Assembly: GCF_004379255.2 (NCBI RefSeq)
Contig: NC_056047.1
Coordinates: forward strand, 16,072,293-16,136,292
Reading direction: 5' to 3'
Source of the DNA: Salvia splendens
Lineage: Eukaryota > Streptophyta > Magnoliopsida > Lamiales > Lamiaceae
DNA: 64,000 nt
A model generated the notes under the pieces. That model searched no databases, had not been told where the DNA came from, and saw only the letters and a program-made list of their open reading frames with translations. This document shows positions 36,869 through 48,900 of the stretch, one piece after another. Both the position numbers and the translations under genes were made by a program. The stretch's first letter is position 1; each line of letters begins with the position of its first letter.

Positions 36869-38770
36869 GAGCATCCACAATGGCGGCGAGTGGACCGGCT
36901 AGCCGATTCCCGGCACTGGCCGGTTCGCTCGCCGAACCATTGTAGGCGGCGAGCGCACGCCGATTTTCAGGCGCTGGCCGATCCACTCGCCGGTCGGCTG
37001 GCCACCATTGCAGGCTCCCGATCGGTGAGCGATCGGCCAACCCATTTTTTTTATTTATTTAATTTTTGAAACACTATATATACGCGATTTGCAAGTCATT
37101 TTCATTCGCACCACTTGTTTTAACGAGTTTTCTCTCTATCTTAATTTCTGTACAAGATCAACAACGTGAAATGAGTAACGCGAGTGGTAGTAGTGGTTGT
37201 AGTGGTGGGGATGCTGATGGGTACGAACGGCAAATAAACGAAGAGTTGGAGGCCTATACGTCCAGTGAGATAAACCGGCTGATACAAAGGGTCTTGCAGC
37301 CGGCGGTATCTCGACCTCGACCCGTTGTCCACCGCCGGGCAGTGATTGAACAGGATCACGTAGCTGCACATCAGCGGCTATATGAAGACTACTTCGCACA
37401 GGAGTCGCGGTTTAACGCCAACCTTTTCAGGCGGCGTTTTAGGATGAGCAGGGCGTTGTTTATGCGCATTGTTGACGCTTTGGAGCATCGATATCTGTGT
37501 TTCCGCTTCAGGCACGATGTGGCTGGCAGACCCGGCCACACACCTATTCAAAAGTGCACTGCGGCAATCAGGCAGTTGGCATACGGAGGCGCGAAAGACA
37601 TGTGGAACGAGTACCTCCACATCGGTGAGACGACTGCCCTTGAATGTATGAAGTATTTCTGTCAGGGCGTGGTTGAAATATTCCGTTATCAGTACCTTCG
37701 AAGCCCTACCCCCGAAGACTATCAGGAGCTGATGCAGATGCACGGGGAGAAGCATGGGTTCCCGGGTATGTTAGGCAGCATAGATTGTATGCATTGGGAG
37801 TGGAAGAACTGTCCCGCTGCCTGGAAGGGGTTCTACACGACCGGCTAAAGGGAAAGAATCCCACAATGATCCTCGAGGCCGTAGCTGATTAACGGCTGTG
37901 GATTTGGCATGCGTATTTTGGGGTAGCCGGGTCGAACAACGACCTCAACGTCCTCAACTCGTCGCCCCTTTTCAACGAGCAGTGTTAGGGCGTCGGTCCG
38001 GCCATCAGTTTTGTCGCCAACGGCAACCGGCATGATATGGGCTACTACTTGGCGGATGAGATATACCCTAGGTGGCCCGTCTTTGTGAAGACGATCAGAT
38101 GCGCATCAGATGAGAGGAAGGACGCGGAACGCGCATTTGGTGTGCTCCAGTCTCGATGGGCGGCAATTAGGGGTCCAACGCGTTTGTGGCATGTCGACTG
38201 CATTGCTGATATAATGTACGTCTGTATTATCATGCACAACATGATTGTCGAAGATGAAGGTGTACAACTGACTAGTTGGGCCAACGACGATAATGAAGTC
38301 GGTCCAAGCCACGACGTGGCCTCCCCCAACGTACGAAGCGGGGTACCACACGATGAAGCAGGCCGCCTCCAAGCACATGCCGACATGCACCAAGTGGATG
38401 TTCATATTCGACTCCAAAATGATTTAATTGAAGAGTTGTGGGCGCGGAGGACTGAACGGTGTTAGTTTTTTTTTATTATGTAATTTTTTTTAATCTACCT
38501 TTTTTTAATTATGTAATTTTTTTAATTAATGTATTTTTTTAAAATTAAATATTATTACTGAATTTTCCCGTATTTGTGTCGTAAATTTAATTCCATATTT
38601 TGTGTGAGTGTTAATTATTTGTTTTTTATAATTTTGTTTATTGTGGCTAGCCTATTGCTTGTCCAGTTGCTTGTCATGATCATGTGGCAGGAGGAGTTTT
38701 TAGTGCTAATGATGTGGCAGAAGAAGTTTGTGGCTAGACTATGGGTGGCCTATTGCTATTGGAGATGCTC
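36869..38770 (+). mobile_element. PIF/Harbinger element with a degraded transposase
   Basis: TIRs GAGCATCCACAATGG and, reverse-complemented, GAGCATCTCCAATAG are flanked by TAA (36866-36868 and 38771-38773). The 1.9-kb body carries one transposase gene and no ORF1. A TATA box (CTATATATA) near 37073 precedes the gene. It is the converse of the ORF1-only element at 3938-5748, though the inner sequences show these are different subfamilies. Confidence 0.9.
37171..38465 (+). pseudogene. PIF/Harbinger DDE transposase, frameshifted
   Basis: It starts MSNASGSSG at 37171. The N-terminal part contains the helix-turn-helix-like region (RRRFRMSRALFMRIVDALE). The nuclease domain (DDE_Tnp_4) keeps all three acidic positions: Asp in GSIDCMHW, Asp in GVAGSNNDLNVL, Glu in KDAERAFGVLQSRW. 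Three lesions break it: a frame change between about 37831 and 37846, then stops at 37890-37892 and 37986-37988. From about 37857 the coding continues in the other frame to the stop at 38463-38465. The protein would have excised and inserted the element together with a Myb-like ORF1 partner. It is inactive as written. Confidence 0.9.
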
Positions 38771-38877
38771 TAACAGGATGTGTAATAGTGTTACAATCAA
38801 TCAATAAAAATTAAATCGATTTCTCTCTCAAAAATGACTGTAATAATACAATCAAAGCGAGAGATTGGCGGTGTTTA

Positions 38878-39809
38878 GAGCATCTGCAGCGGTGAGCAGG
38901 ACGACGTCCGTCCGTCCGTGTCAGCGGCACGACACCGCTGTCCGCCGCTGCGCTCTTGCCGTTGGCGCGGTGCTGCTCGATGCATCGAGCACGTCCGTGC
39001 TAGCGAGCAGCGTACGTGACAGCCTCCCATTGGCCAACGACATAGCCGTTGGCAATTATAATTTTTTTAAAAAAAATCGGATTTTAATTAAAAAATTCGA
39101 TTAAAAATAAAAAAATATTTTCCCACTTCCCAAAAAATTATATCCGTTTTCTACCCACTTTTAATTTATTTTTCAATTTTTTCCCCAAAAATACACAATT
39201 CTCATTTAAATTCTCTCATTTCCATTCTCAATCTTTCTTTCACTCTTACTCTTACAACAAAACAATGTCCGGCTACGGCGATCACCCCTCCGGCTCCCAT
39301 GGTTGGAACCCCGATTGGTTCGGTTCACCAACTCGTTGTAGGGGACTTTGGCCGATAGGTCAAATATGACCCCCGAACAACTTCGATCGCATGTGGCGAT
39401 GATACGGGGTCTCCAAAGAACATTGGGGGTAGAGCCGAATGAATAGTCATCCACGGGAGTAATTTTTATTTTTTAGGTGTTTAATTATGTCATTTTTAAT
39501 TTTTAGGATTTTAATTATGTAATTTTTTATTTTTAGTATTTTAATTATGTAATTTTTTATTTTTAGTATTTTAATTATGTAATTTTTAATTTTTTTGTAA
39601 TTTGTAATATTATTGCGGGTATTTTTAATTCATTTTAATTTTGTGGAAATGTTTTTATTTAAATTGAATAATAGAATGGTGGGACTCTTGAGCTTGTCCT
39701 TGTGGAAGAGCACGGATGTGAGTGTTGTGCTCTTGCATAAGAGCAGGGAGTAAAAGTGGGACCGGGCCCACATCCGTGCTCGTTGGCAAGAGTACAGATG
39801 TGGATGCTC
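38878..39809 (+). mobile_element. internally deleted PIF/Harbinger element
   Basis: The left end GAGCATCTGCAGCGGTGAGC is close to the 3938 element and the right end is ...GGATGCTC. The left flank is TTA and the right flank CTAA, so the duplication is imperfect. The ORF1 start is preserved (MSGYGDHPSGSHGWN from 39265), but the reading jumps straight from ...WFGS to PTRCRGLWPI and stops at 39367-39369. Compared with the 3938 element, 822 bp (274 codons) are missing between two CAC trinucleotides. The 3' region keeps the same 28-bp tandem array. Confidence 0.85.
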
Positions 39810-40026
39810 CTAACAACAACCATAATCTAATAAAACTATAAACACAATCTTATTTCATAATTGTGTGGCTCCTGTTGAATGTAACTGACCACACATAAGA
39901 AAAGAAAACTTAGTTAGAACCAACTAACCAAAAGGCCCAAAGAGAGACTTTCTCTTTGTTGTAGGCACACACAAACTTCGGTTATATAGCTAATATATAT
40001 GAACTTCAAAAATCCTCAGTTTAAGA

Positions 40027-41830
40027 TCACTGAAGGAGTTTCTCAAGTGTCGAATCCATGACTTCAGATAAGGCTTCAAGAAACGCAGCCTCGCTCATAC
40101 CTGGGAGCACGGCGTCCTCTGCCTCGTGCACAATCTCCTCTATCACAGATTTATTGTTCAAGTTCTCTCTGCACATGATGCTTCCTATCGCGAAAGGCGT
40201 GAGACCTCTGTCCACCCCTTTCTTCAGAAGCATGGTGGAGATACGGAGCGTACGAGCAACTTCAGGGGAAAGATCCAATCCATAGAATTTGAGGGTTGCT
40301 ATGTCTTTCTCGGCATCAAGTGATTTTATGTAGTCCAATGTCTTCCCAGAGAATGGTTGTCGAGCTTGTGGCCAGTATAGCCAGTCGAAAGTGCAGTCCT
40401 CGAACTGCAGCCAAGATAAAAATGTGAGTCTATTTACAAGATTTTTTTAGTGTTTGAAAAGGAAAGAGTAGTACGTTTTCAGGCAAGCAGTAGCCATGAT
40501 CAATCGGAATCAGGGTTATTTTTCCGTTTTCCGGATCTTTGTGTAGCAAGATGTTTCCGGCGTGCCTGTCTGCATTGGCTACTCTTATATCAAGGACAGA
40601 GATCTTGTGGACTTCATCGACAGGGAAATCCCGAGGGCCCATGTCTTCACAGCTTCCATGATTCTCCCTAAACATTTGTAATGATCCAGTCTTAATATGC
40701 TCATTGGAGCAATCAAGTCCATTTGGGTGGTTAAACCCTTCGTGCAGGCACTGCATCATCACTGTAGGGGGCACTCCAGCAAAACCAATTTCTGTACGAA
40801 ACAACGACTGAGCACCCTCAATTGGATGGTCCAGTATATACGCTGCCACCTCCCTCCACGCGCCTTCCCCAACTCGGGTGCCCCTCTTCAGCCCTTGTCC
40901 ATCATGTGAAGGGGGCAGGCCTTGAGGGTTGTTTAAGGCCAGAGGCTCCTCATCTACGGGCTTAAAGACAGCGACATACTTATCTCCTGTAGCATCTTGC
41001 ATGAAGTAAGTTCCGCCCATGCCCTCGGATGACCTAGCTGGCTGTTTGCCTTGGGCTAACCCGTCTGAGACAGACTGCACCATCTCCCACAAGAAGTGTG
41101 GGAACTGGACACATGGATTCACTATATCTGGTTTCAAGAAGAAATCTTGGCCTAGCATTGACCTTGATAAAACCAACATATCCTTGGCCTTCTCCTCATC
41201 CACCTCCTTGTTCAAATTTGGAGTGGCAATGGAGAGCTCGAGGTCTCTCTCAACGGCCTTGCTACAAACCTCAGCATGCTTGTGCGCCACCAAGTGAATG
41301 ACAGCATCGCCATTGTTACTCAGATCACTGATTATCCTATCATTGTCATGGAGCTTCTCTCCTCGACAGAATATGTCCGAATCTATAGCATGAACTCCTT
41401 TCCCCTTGTTAGCAATCCTACGCTTTAGATACCCTACGTTCCTGTGCCTATCCACTTGGAAATTGAATTCTTCCCCACTTGCCGTGCTAACATTAATCAG
41501 CAGGAGATCCGAGATCCTCAGCGCCAAATGCAAGGCATTCCCATCTGAGATGCCGTAATCTTTGACAAGAGAATCAGTCTTTGAGAGCACCCTGCCTCCA
41601 AAAACTAGATTCTGCATCTTCACTGCAAAACCTTTACATGTCTGTATCCTAAGCTTCACTGATGCAATGGAATCAGACTCCATCACGCGCATGGGGGTCA
41701 TGGAACCCCCACCGGTGATGTAGATCTCGATGGATTCACTAGTGCTCAGATCGAGTCGGTCCTTGAAACAATCACCATACCGTGCTTTCCCTTCCAAGAA
41801 TGGACTCAAAGCAACCTCAACAGCAGACAT
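40027..41830 (-). CDS. phosphatidylinositol 4-kinase gamma with ubiquitin-like domains, 577 aa
   Basis: Two coding exons: 41830..40475 and 40404..40027. A 5'-UTR intron (42193..41861) joins a leader exon near 42194-42280. Two ubiquitin-like repeats occupy about residues 34-185 (IEIYITGGGSMTPMRV; LLLINVSTASGEEFNF). The PI3/4-kinase catalytic domain covers about 265-520: GGTYFMQDATGDKYVAVFKP for ATP, VANADRHAGNILL for the catalytic loop, PIDHGYCLPE for the DxG-like activation start. The C-terminus ends SEVMDSTLEKLLQ. Plant type II/gamma PI4Ks of this architecture bind or phosphorylate proteins, and lipid kinase activity is often weak or absent. The length is normal for the family. The neighbouring CBL gene is also its neighbour in Arabidopsis, as I recall. 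Confidence 0.95.
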
Positions 41831-42280
41831 TTTGTTATGTATCTATAGTTACTTGATAATCTGTAGCCTTAATCTTCGGGTTTCCTAAATTCACAACAAC
41901 ATTCCATCAATGCTTCATCACCAAATGCACACAACACAACACCAATTGATCAAAACTCAAAACAATCTGATAACTCCCTTGCTGAATTATCTCCATTTCC
42001 TCTTCCAAATTTTGATAAATAGAGAGTTCAACAAAAATCAAAATGATCAATTGCCAATAACTCAAGTTCTGTAATTCAATAAACTAACTAACATAAATGC
42101 ATACAAAATAGTAAAACATCAAAATGCCAATGCTACAGTGCAATAACATAATTAATAGGAAAATCTAATAACTTGAAAATTGGATGAAATTACCTCGGAG
42201 GGAGAGACTTGAAAGCTATGCTACAGCTTTCCTTCAACAATTCAAGACTCCCCTCCAACCCAAAAGGAAAATTTAGGCTA

Positions 42281-42924
42281 TAGAAGTGCTACTTCTGTAT
42301 ATTATTAATGAGATTGAAAGTTAATATTTTTAAAAAAATTTGTTTATAACAAAAAGGGGATGAATCGAAATTCAAAATCGACGGTGGCATAAAATTGCAG
42401 AGGAATTAAACTTCCGTTTCAATTCCTCTGCATTTTACGGAGGTAGTGGAAAAGTGATTTTTTAAATCGTCGGCAGAATTTGCCTCATTCGGGCATGAAT
42501 TCTGGAAGGAACTTGTGAGAGAATAACTATATAAATGTGAAGGATTCATGGAGGAGCGATTTCGAAGGTGGAGCTAAATTATCGAAAAATGGATGAGGGA
42601 GAAAGGGAGCTGAATTATAGCCGTTGTTTTAGCTTTGTGTTTATTTCATAATAATATGACTTGAATTTCATCAAATGTCTCATTATAAGCGACAAACTCA
42701 AGTACTACTACTACTACTACTATAAAATATAGAAGTGAAAGTCTAATGGGAATTTGATTTTTTTCCTGAAAATGAGACATAAGCATAAACATATACTAAA
42801 ATCCATGAACAAGATATAAACGAATAAAAGTACAAAATTTATGTGTAATTGTGTATAATGAGATTTGAATCGATGTGCTACATTAAATAAGGAGGTATGG
42901 TATAATCAATGTATGCTTTGCTCT
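42281..42924. other. promoter region of the PI4K gene / spacer before CBL
   Basis: AT-rich DNA with a short (ACT)n microsatellite at 42705-42721. It separates the PI4K leader from the CBL 3' end. No gene seen. Confidence 0.45.
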
Positions 42925-45900
42925 CTAGTTTAATTTGTTTGAATGCCTTAGAAAATTAATTAATACGTGCTCATCTTTCATCTCGAAACTAGGAAATGTC
43001 ATCGACAAATCTCTGCATAAATAGTTCAATCATATTAGTTCATCAGTGAATGATTAAGATATAAATAAAGAAATTAATTACTACTTTTAGAAGGGAATTG
43101 TCATATTCCTCAACAAAGATGGTTTCCGGGCTGCAAATTCTTTCCACTCTTCTAAATCTATCTTCCCATCTCTCTCTGTGTCCACTTCCTCAAATGTCTA
43201 CACACATAAAAATCAGTAATACATATTTTACTAAAATAGTGATCAATAAATAATTAAATCTCAATGTATAATTCAAAAAATTCAATACTAGATAATAATG
43301 AAAGGATGAAATTATAAATACGAAAATGTCTTTGTAATAAAACCTCATACCTTGTCTATTATAGATTGAATTATGTCATCAGTCAAAATCAAGCTCGATT
43401 CATGTAGTAATTCCATGATCATCTCCTTCACCTTATCCCCAATAGGCTAGTTAGAAAATCTTGAACACAAACAGATACGTAAGATCACCCTACAAAACCT
43501 CCCTTATAATATATCATCCAATGTCTTGTAAAATGGTAAAGATATTATATACTATAAAATTAAATATTTTTAAAAATGTTACTAACATAATACTAAATGT
43601 TATTATTAGCACTGGCTTTTTTTAAAATTTCAAGTTCTGTCACTGCATTGACTTCACTGCTTTACTGAATGAATGTGTAATCTTGGTTTCAATTTTTTTT
43701 TTAATTCTCTATATGTGGTAATTCTCATTATAAAAATGGGTTTGTGCCTAATCCATATGAAAATTACATTGTGGTACTACATGTCAAACATACCAAAACT
43801 CAAAGGAGAAATTGGAGGAATCATTCAAGATCACATTACCAAAATCAAAGGAGACATTAGAGGGAAGAGATACATAATTGATATGGCACTTATTGTCCTA
43901 GAATAGATTTATCTACTTCCTAAAATACATTGTACTCCTAACTATAAAAAGGAGAAGGATTGTGGTATTCAACACACAGAAATAAAAACGCCAATCATCT
44001 TCTTCAATCTTCTTCAAACACTTCAATATGCATAGCCATCCCAAATCTCTCGATAACCATCTTTATCATGGTATCAGAGCGGGTCGCCGACTGTGGGTCA
44101 TATTTAACTGACCCAGCAGTATATCTGGGCTGAAACCGAAAAAAATGACTGACCCAGCAGTATAACTGGGCTGAAAATTTGGGCCAAGTGGTCCCAACCG
44201 ATCGAAAAAAATTGAACCGATTGTCCAATCGATTAGAAAAAAAAGTCCAACGTTTGAGGGAGGGTGTTGGCAATTGAAATGAAAAATATAACGTATAACT
44301 GTCCCACATCGGTGTCAAGAGAAAACTGAAACTAGTATATAAGTCTCATGGGCCCCTCCTCCTATCACCAATTGGTTTTAGGATGGAACCCATCGTCTCA
44401 AGTACCTTTCCCGACCCTTTGAAACCTACAAAACACAACCAATAACCATGTCAGATTCAAACAACACACCAATTACACTCTCAGTCGAACAATTCGCTGA
44501 GTTCATGAGACTAAGCATGTCTCAGAAAAACCAAAACCAACAGCCTTCATCCATTGAATCACTAGGCGAAGTATGCCTGGCCGAGAAACTCAACGAAGAT
44601 AATTATCCATTGTGGGCCAAACTGATGAGTCGGGCGATTCGAGGGAATGGCCTGGCGTCTCACATCTCTGGAGTTACAGACCCTCCCCCTCCGACAGATC
44701 CAAGCTACAATCGATGGCAGCAAAGAGATGATTGTTGCTTCAACTGGATCATAAGCTACATCGATGCCAGCTTCGTAAACGAGGTCTCCCAATACGAAAC
44801 GGCATTCGACTTGTGGGATAGTCTAGCCACAACGTATGGGAGCGGCGCCGACCAATTCCAGATTTCAGACCTGCATAGACAAGCGTACACCATCAGACAA
44901 GGCGAAATGACTCTAGAAAATCTATGGCAGAAGCTTCAAGACCTCTGGATATCAATCGACACCAGAGATCCAAACCCAATGGACACCCCAACAAGCATTG
45001 AAAAATACAACCAAAACACACAGAGGCACAAGTTGTATCAATTCGTTTGGGCATTAGACGATCACAGATACAACAAGATTAAGAGGGAGATTCTAAATAT
45101 GGACCCAATCCCAACGGCGAGAAAAGCGTACGGGCTGGTGAGACGAGAATCAGTGAATGAGAAGCTACTCAATCCAGAACCTGGAATTGGCGTGGGTCTG
45201 GACACAATCGATCGGAACCGAACTCCCACACCACAACACAGCCAACCACAAAGGAATCCCAAAGATGAAGATAAGATGAAATTAGTATGTAGCCACTGTG
45301 GGGGGGAAAGAAACACACCAGGGAGACGTGCTTCCACATTCACAGCTTCCTGGAGTGGTGGGAAGAGATGAAACGAGCGAGACAAGCTCGAAATGCAGGA
45401 CGAAGCGGCGGGGGCAGAGGAGGCGGAAGAGCCTCAGCGGCTATTGCTCTTGAACACGCCACCTACACCGAGATCCCGGCGGGCGGCAGTGGAGGCAACG
45501 GCAACGGCGGAGCCAACGGCAGTGGCGGTGAAACTAGAACGGCGGAAAAAGCCCCAACTGCGTCCGTCGCGCTAGCACATGCGTAACGATTCACAGATCG
45601 GAGGCCTCAACGGCAGAGACGGCACGGGTAGGGCGGAAGGAACTAGGGTTTCTCCAGACCAATTGAGGGAGACGGGCCAAATGGGGGAGACAGCTAGGGT
45701 TAAGAAAACCTATTTAAACCGTCTTCTTTCCGAAATCCCAAAGGCACCCCACAAATTACCGAAATCCCGTACCCAACCCCAGCCTATAACCATCTCTCCA
45801 AAACCACCCCAAAACCCTTCACAATCACAAAAAGGCCCCCACCCTGAAAATACTCCAACAAAACTACCTAATAACTCTAAAAAATGTCAAAGTCCACCCC

Positions 45901-48900
45901 ACCGATTGAAAATATCCCAAAACCCACCCCATACTTCCACCAAATTCCAAATTAAACCCCCACTCGCAAAAACCTTACAAATTGCACCCCAAAAATCCGT
46001 CATTGTCCAACATCAGCCCACCATTCCATGCCACAACTCGTTTGACGCTTTAGCCTGCTCCTCCACTTCCACTTCTGGCCTAAAAGACCCACACTGGATT
46101 TTTTACTGTGGATCGACCGACACAATTTCATTCGAAGCCTCAGACTTTGTATCCATTACCACCTCAAAAAAAACACATGTCCAAACTGCCAGCGGGAACC
46201 TGGCACGAGTTATGGGGGCGGGCACTATACACATCTCACCCACTCTCTGCCTCTCTAATTGCCTATTTGTTCCGTCGTTATCTCATAAGTTTTTGTCCAT
46301 TAGTCACGTGACTAAGGAACTGAACTGTAAATTGCTAATGCAACCTCGATTTTGTATGTTGCAGGATATCAAGACGGGGACGATAGTTGGGTGTGACACT
46401 GAGCGAAGCGGACTGTACTACGTGGATGAGATAGCCCAACAGAGTGCTGCAATGATGCTGACTCCCGGACCGACAGACAGACAGACTTGGCTTTGGCATC
46501 GTCGGTTAGGGCACCCATCCTTAGGATATTTTCGCCTTCTTTTTCCTAAATTAGCTAAATCTTTGAACTCTTTTCATTGTGATACTTGTGTTTTAGCCAA
46601 AAATCATAAACATTCTTTCAAGATAAACAATACGAGAGTCAAAACTCCTTTTGCTTTAATACACTCTGATGTTTGGGGTCCTGCTCCTATCACTGGGGGA
46701 CAGGGTTTTCGTTACTTTGTGCTTTTTATTGATGACTATTCCCGCATGACCTGGATCTATTTTTTGAAAAATAAGCATGATGTGTTTGATAAGTTCGTAG
46801 ATTTCTATAACCTTATTCAAACTCAATACAAACTAACCATCCAGGCCCTTAGATCAGACAATAGGGGGAATTTGTCAACAACAAAATGCAAGAGTTTTTA
46901 GGAAAAAAGGCCCAATCCACCAAACCTCGTATGCATACAATCCAGAACAAAATGGGGTAGCCGAAAGAAAAAACCGATATATCCTCGAAATAACCCGAGC
47001 TCTCCTCATTGAATCCAAAATACCCAAGTCTTTCTGGCCAGAAGCTATATCTACTGTCGTTTACCTCATAAATCGACTACCCACCGGCATTCTTGGCTTT
47101 AAGACTCCCCTAGACACATTTCCTCAGCACTTCGAAATCCCATCATCCCTATCCCTTGAACCAAGAGTATTTGGATGCTCTGTTTTTGTCCACATTCCAA
47201 AACATGAACGTACCAAATTTGATCCCTGTGCCCTCAAATGTGTCTTCCTTGGCTATGGAAAAAACCAAAAAGGATACCGCTGCTATGACCCGAAAACCCA
47301 TAGGATCCACACCACCATGAATTGTGATTTTGTGGAAGGAGAGTATTTCTACGACCAATCTAGTAGTCAGGGGGAGACATCAGACAATAGTCCAAAAGAT
47401 GACCACCTATGATATTGGAGACTACCATTTAGGGGGAGAACCACATCCAGGGGAACATCAGATAGGGGGAGAGTCACAGCCAAGCCCTATCACAGGCGTT
47501 GGTCCACCTGAGGAGGTTAGCAACACCGCCGGGCCGTCGAGTCCAGTAGTACAGAACGAAGACCAAAGTGGCAATGACCAACCGTCAACCCCGTCTTCGA
47601 TTCCTGAGGTAAACAGTTCAGATTTTGATAATACGCCCTTGGAATGCACTAATCTTGATAGGGGAAATAACGAAGAATGTGGAGTTAGTGGAGAAAGTGG
47701 AGGCACATACGAGTTGCCCCCAAGAAGAACAAGTCGGGTTCCTCCACGACGGTACTCACCAGACTGGAAAGGAAGAAAGGCCAAATATGCAGTATCCAAT
47801 ATTGCTCACAGGCACCTTTCAGAAATGGCCAAGGCATTCAAAGCTACCTTGTATGAGGAAGAAGACATCCCTCAGTCCTTTGAAGAGGCCAACAGACATA
47901 AGCACTTGAGAGAAGCCATGAAGAAGGAGATAGATGCCCTGATGAAAAATGACACATGGGAGAAATGTGCACTACAGGAAGAAAAGAAGCCAGTTGGATG
48001 TCGATGGATATTCACCATAAAGAGAAGAGCAGATGGTTCAATCGAGAGATACAAGGCGAGACTAGTGGCAAAAGGGTACACCCAAGTATATGGAGTGGAT
48101 TATGAAGAGACGTTCTCCCCAGTGGCTAAGATGGAAACCGTGCGAACACTACTATCAGTAGCAGCGTGTAAAGACTGGACACTGCACCAGTTTGACGTGA
48201 CCAACGCCTTTCTTCATGGAGAGCTTGAACGAAACAAGGAAGTATACATGGAGGTCCCACCTGGTTTCTCCGAAGAGTTTGGAGAAGGAGAGGTGTGCCG
48301 GTTACGAAAAACTCTGTACGGATTGAAGCAGTCTCCATGAATCTGGTTTGGAAGATTCTGCCAGGCTATGACCAAGCATGGATTCCAACAAAGTCATTCC
48401 GATCACACGCTCTTCACAAAACTGAGAGACGACAAGGTAACATATCTGATTATCTATGTTGATGACATGATTATCACTGGAGATGATGTGGAAGAAATCT
48501 AGAGGTTAAAGGAAAACCTGTTCAAGGAATTTGAGATGAAGGATCTAGGAGAGCTGAAATACTTCTTGGGAATAGAAGTGTTGAGATCTCGACACGGAAT
48601 ATTCCTAAGGCAGAAAAAGTATGTCTTAGATCTGTTGGCGGAAACAGGTCTCCTCGAGAGTAAGCCTGCCGACACCCCAATGGTTCCAAACCATGGTCTG
48701 AAGATAGAGAAAGGAACGGAACTAGCAGACATGGAAAGATATCAACGACTTGTTGGAAAGTTCATCTATCTCTCACATACGAGACCAGACATTGCATATG
48801 CAGTGGGCATTGTGAGCCAGTTCATGCACCAACCTCAAGCTAACCACATGGAGGCAGCCTTGAGGATCGTACGGTACTTGAAAGGTACGATAGACTATGG

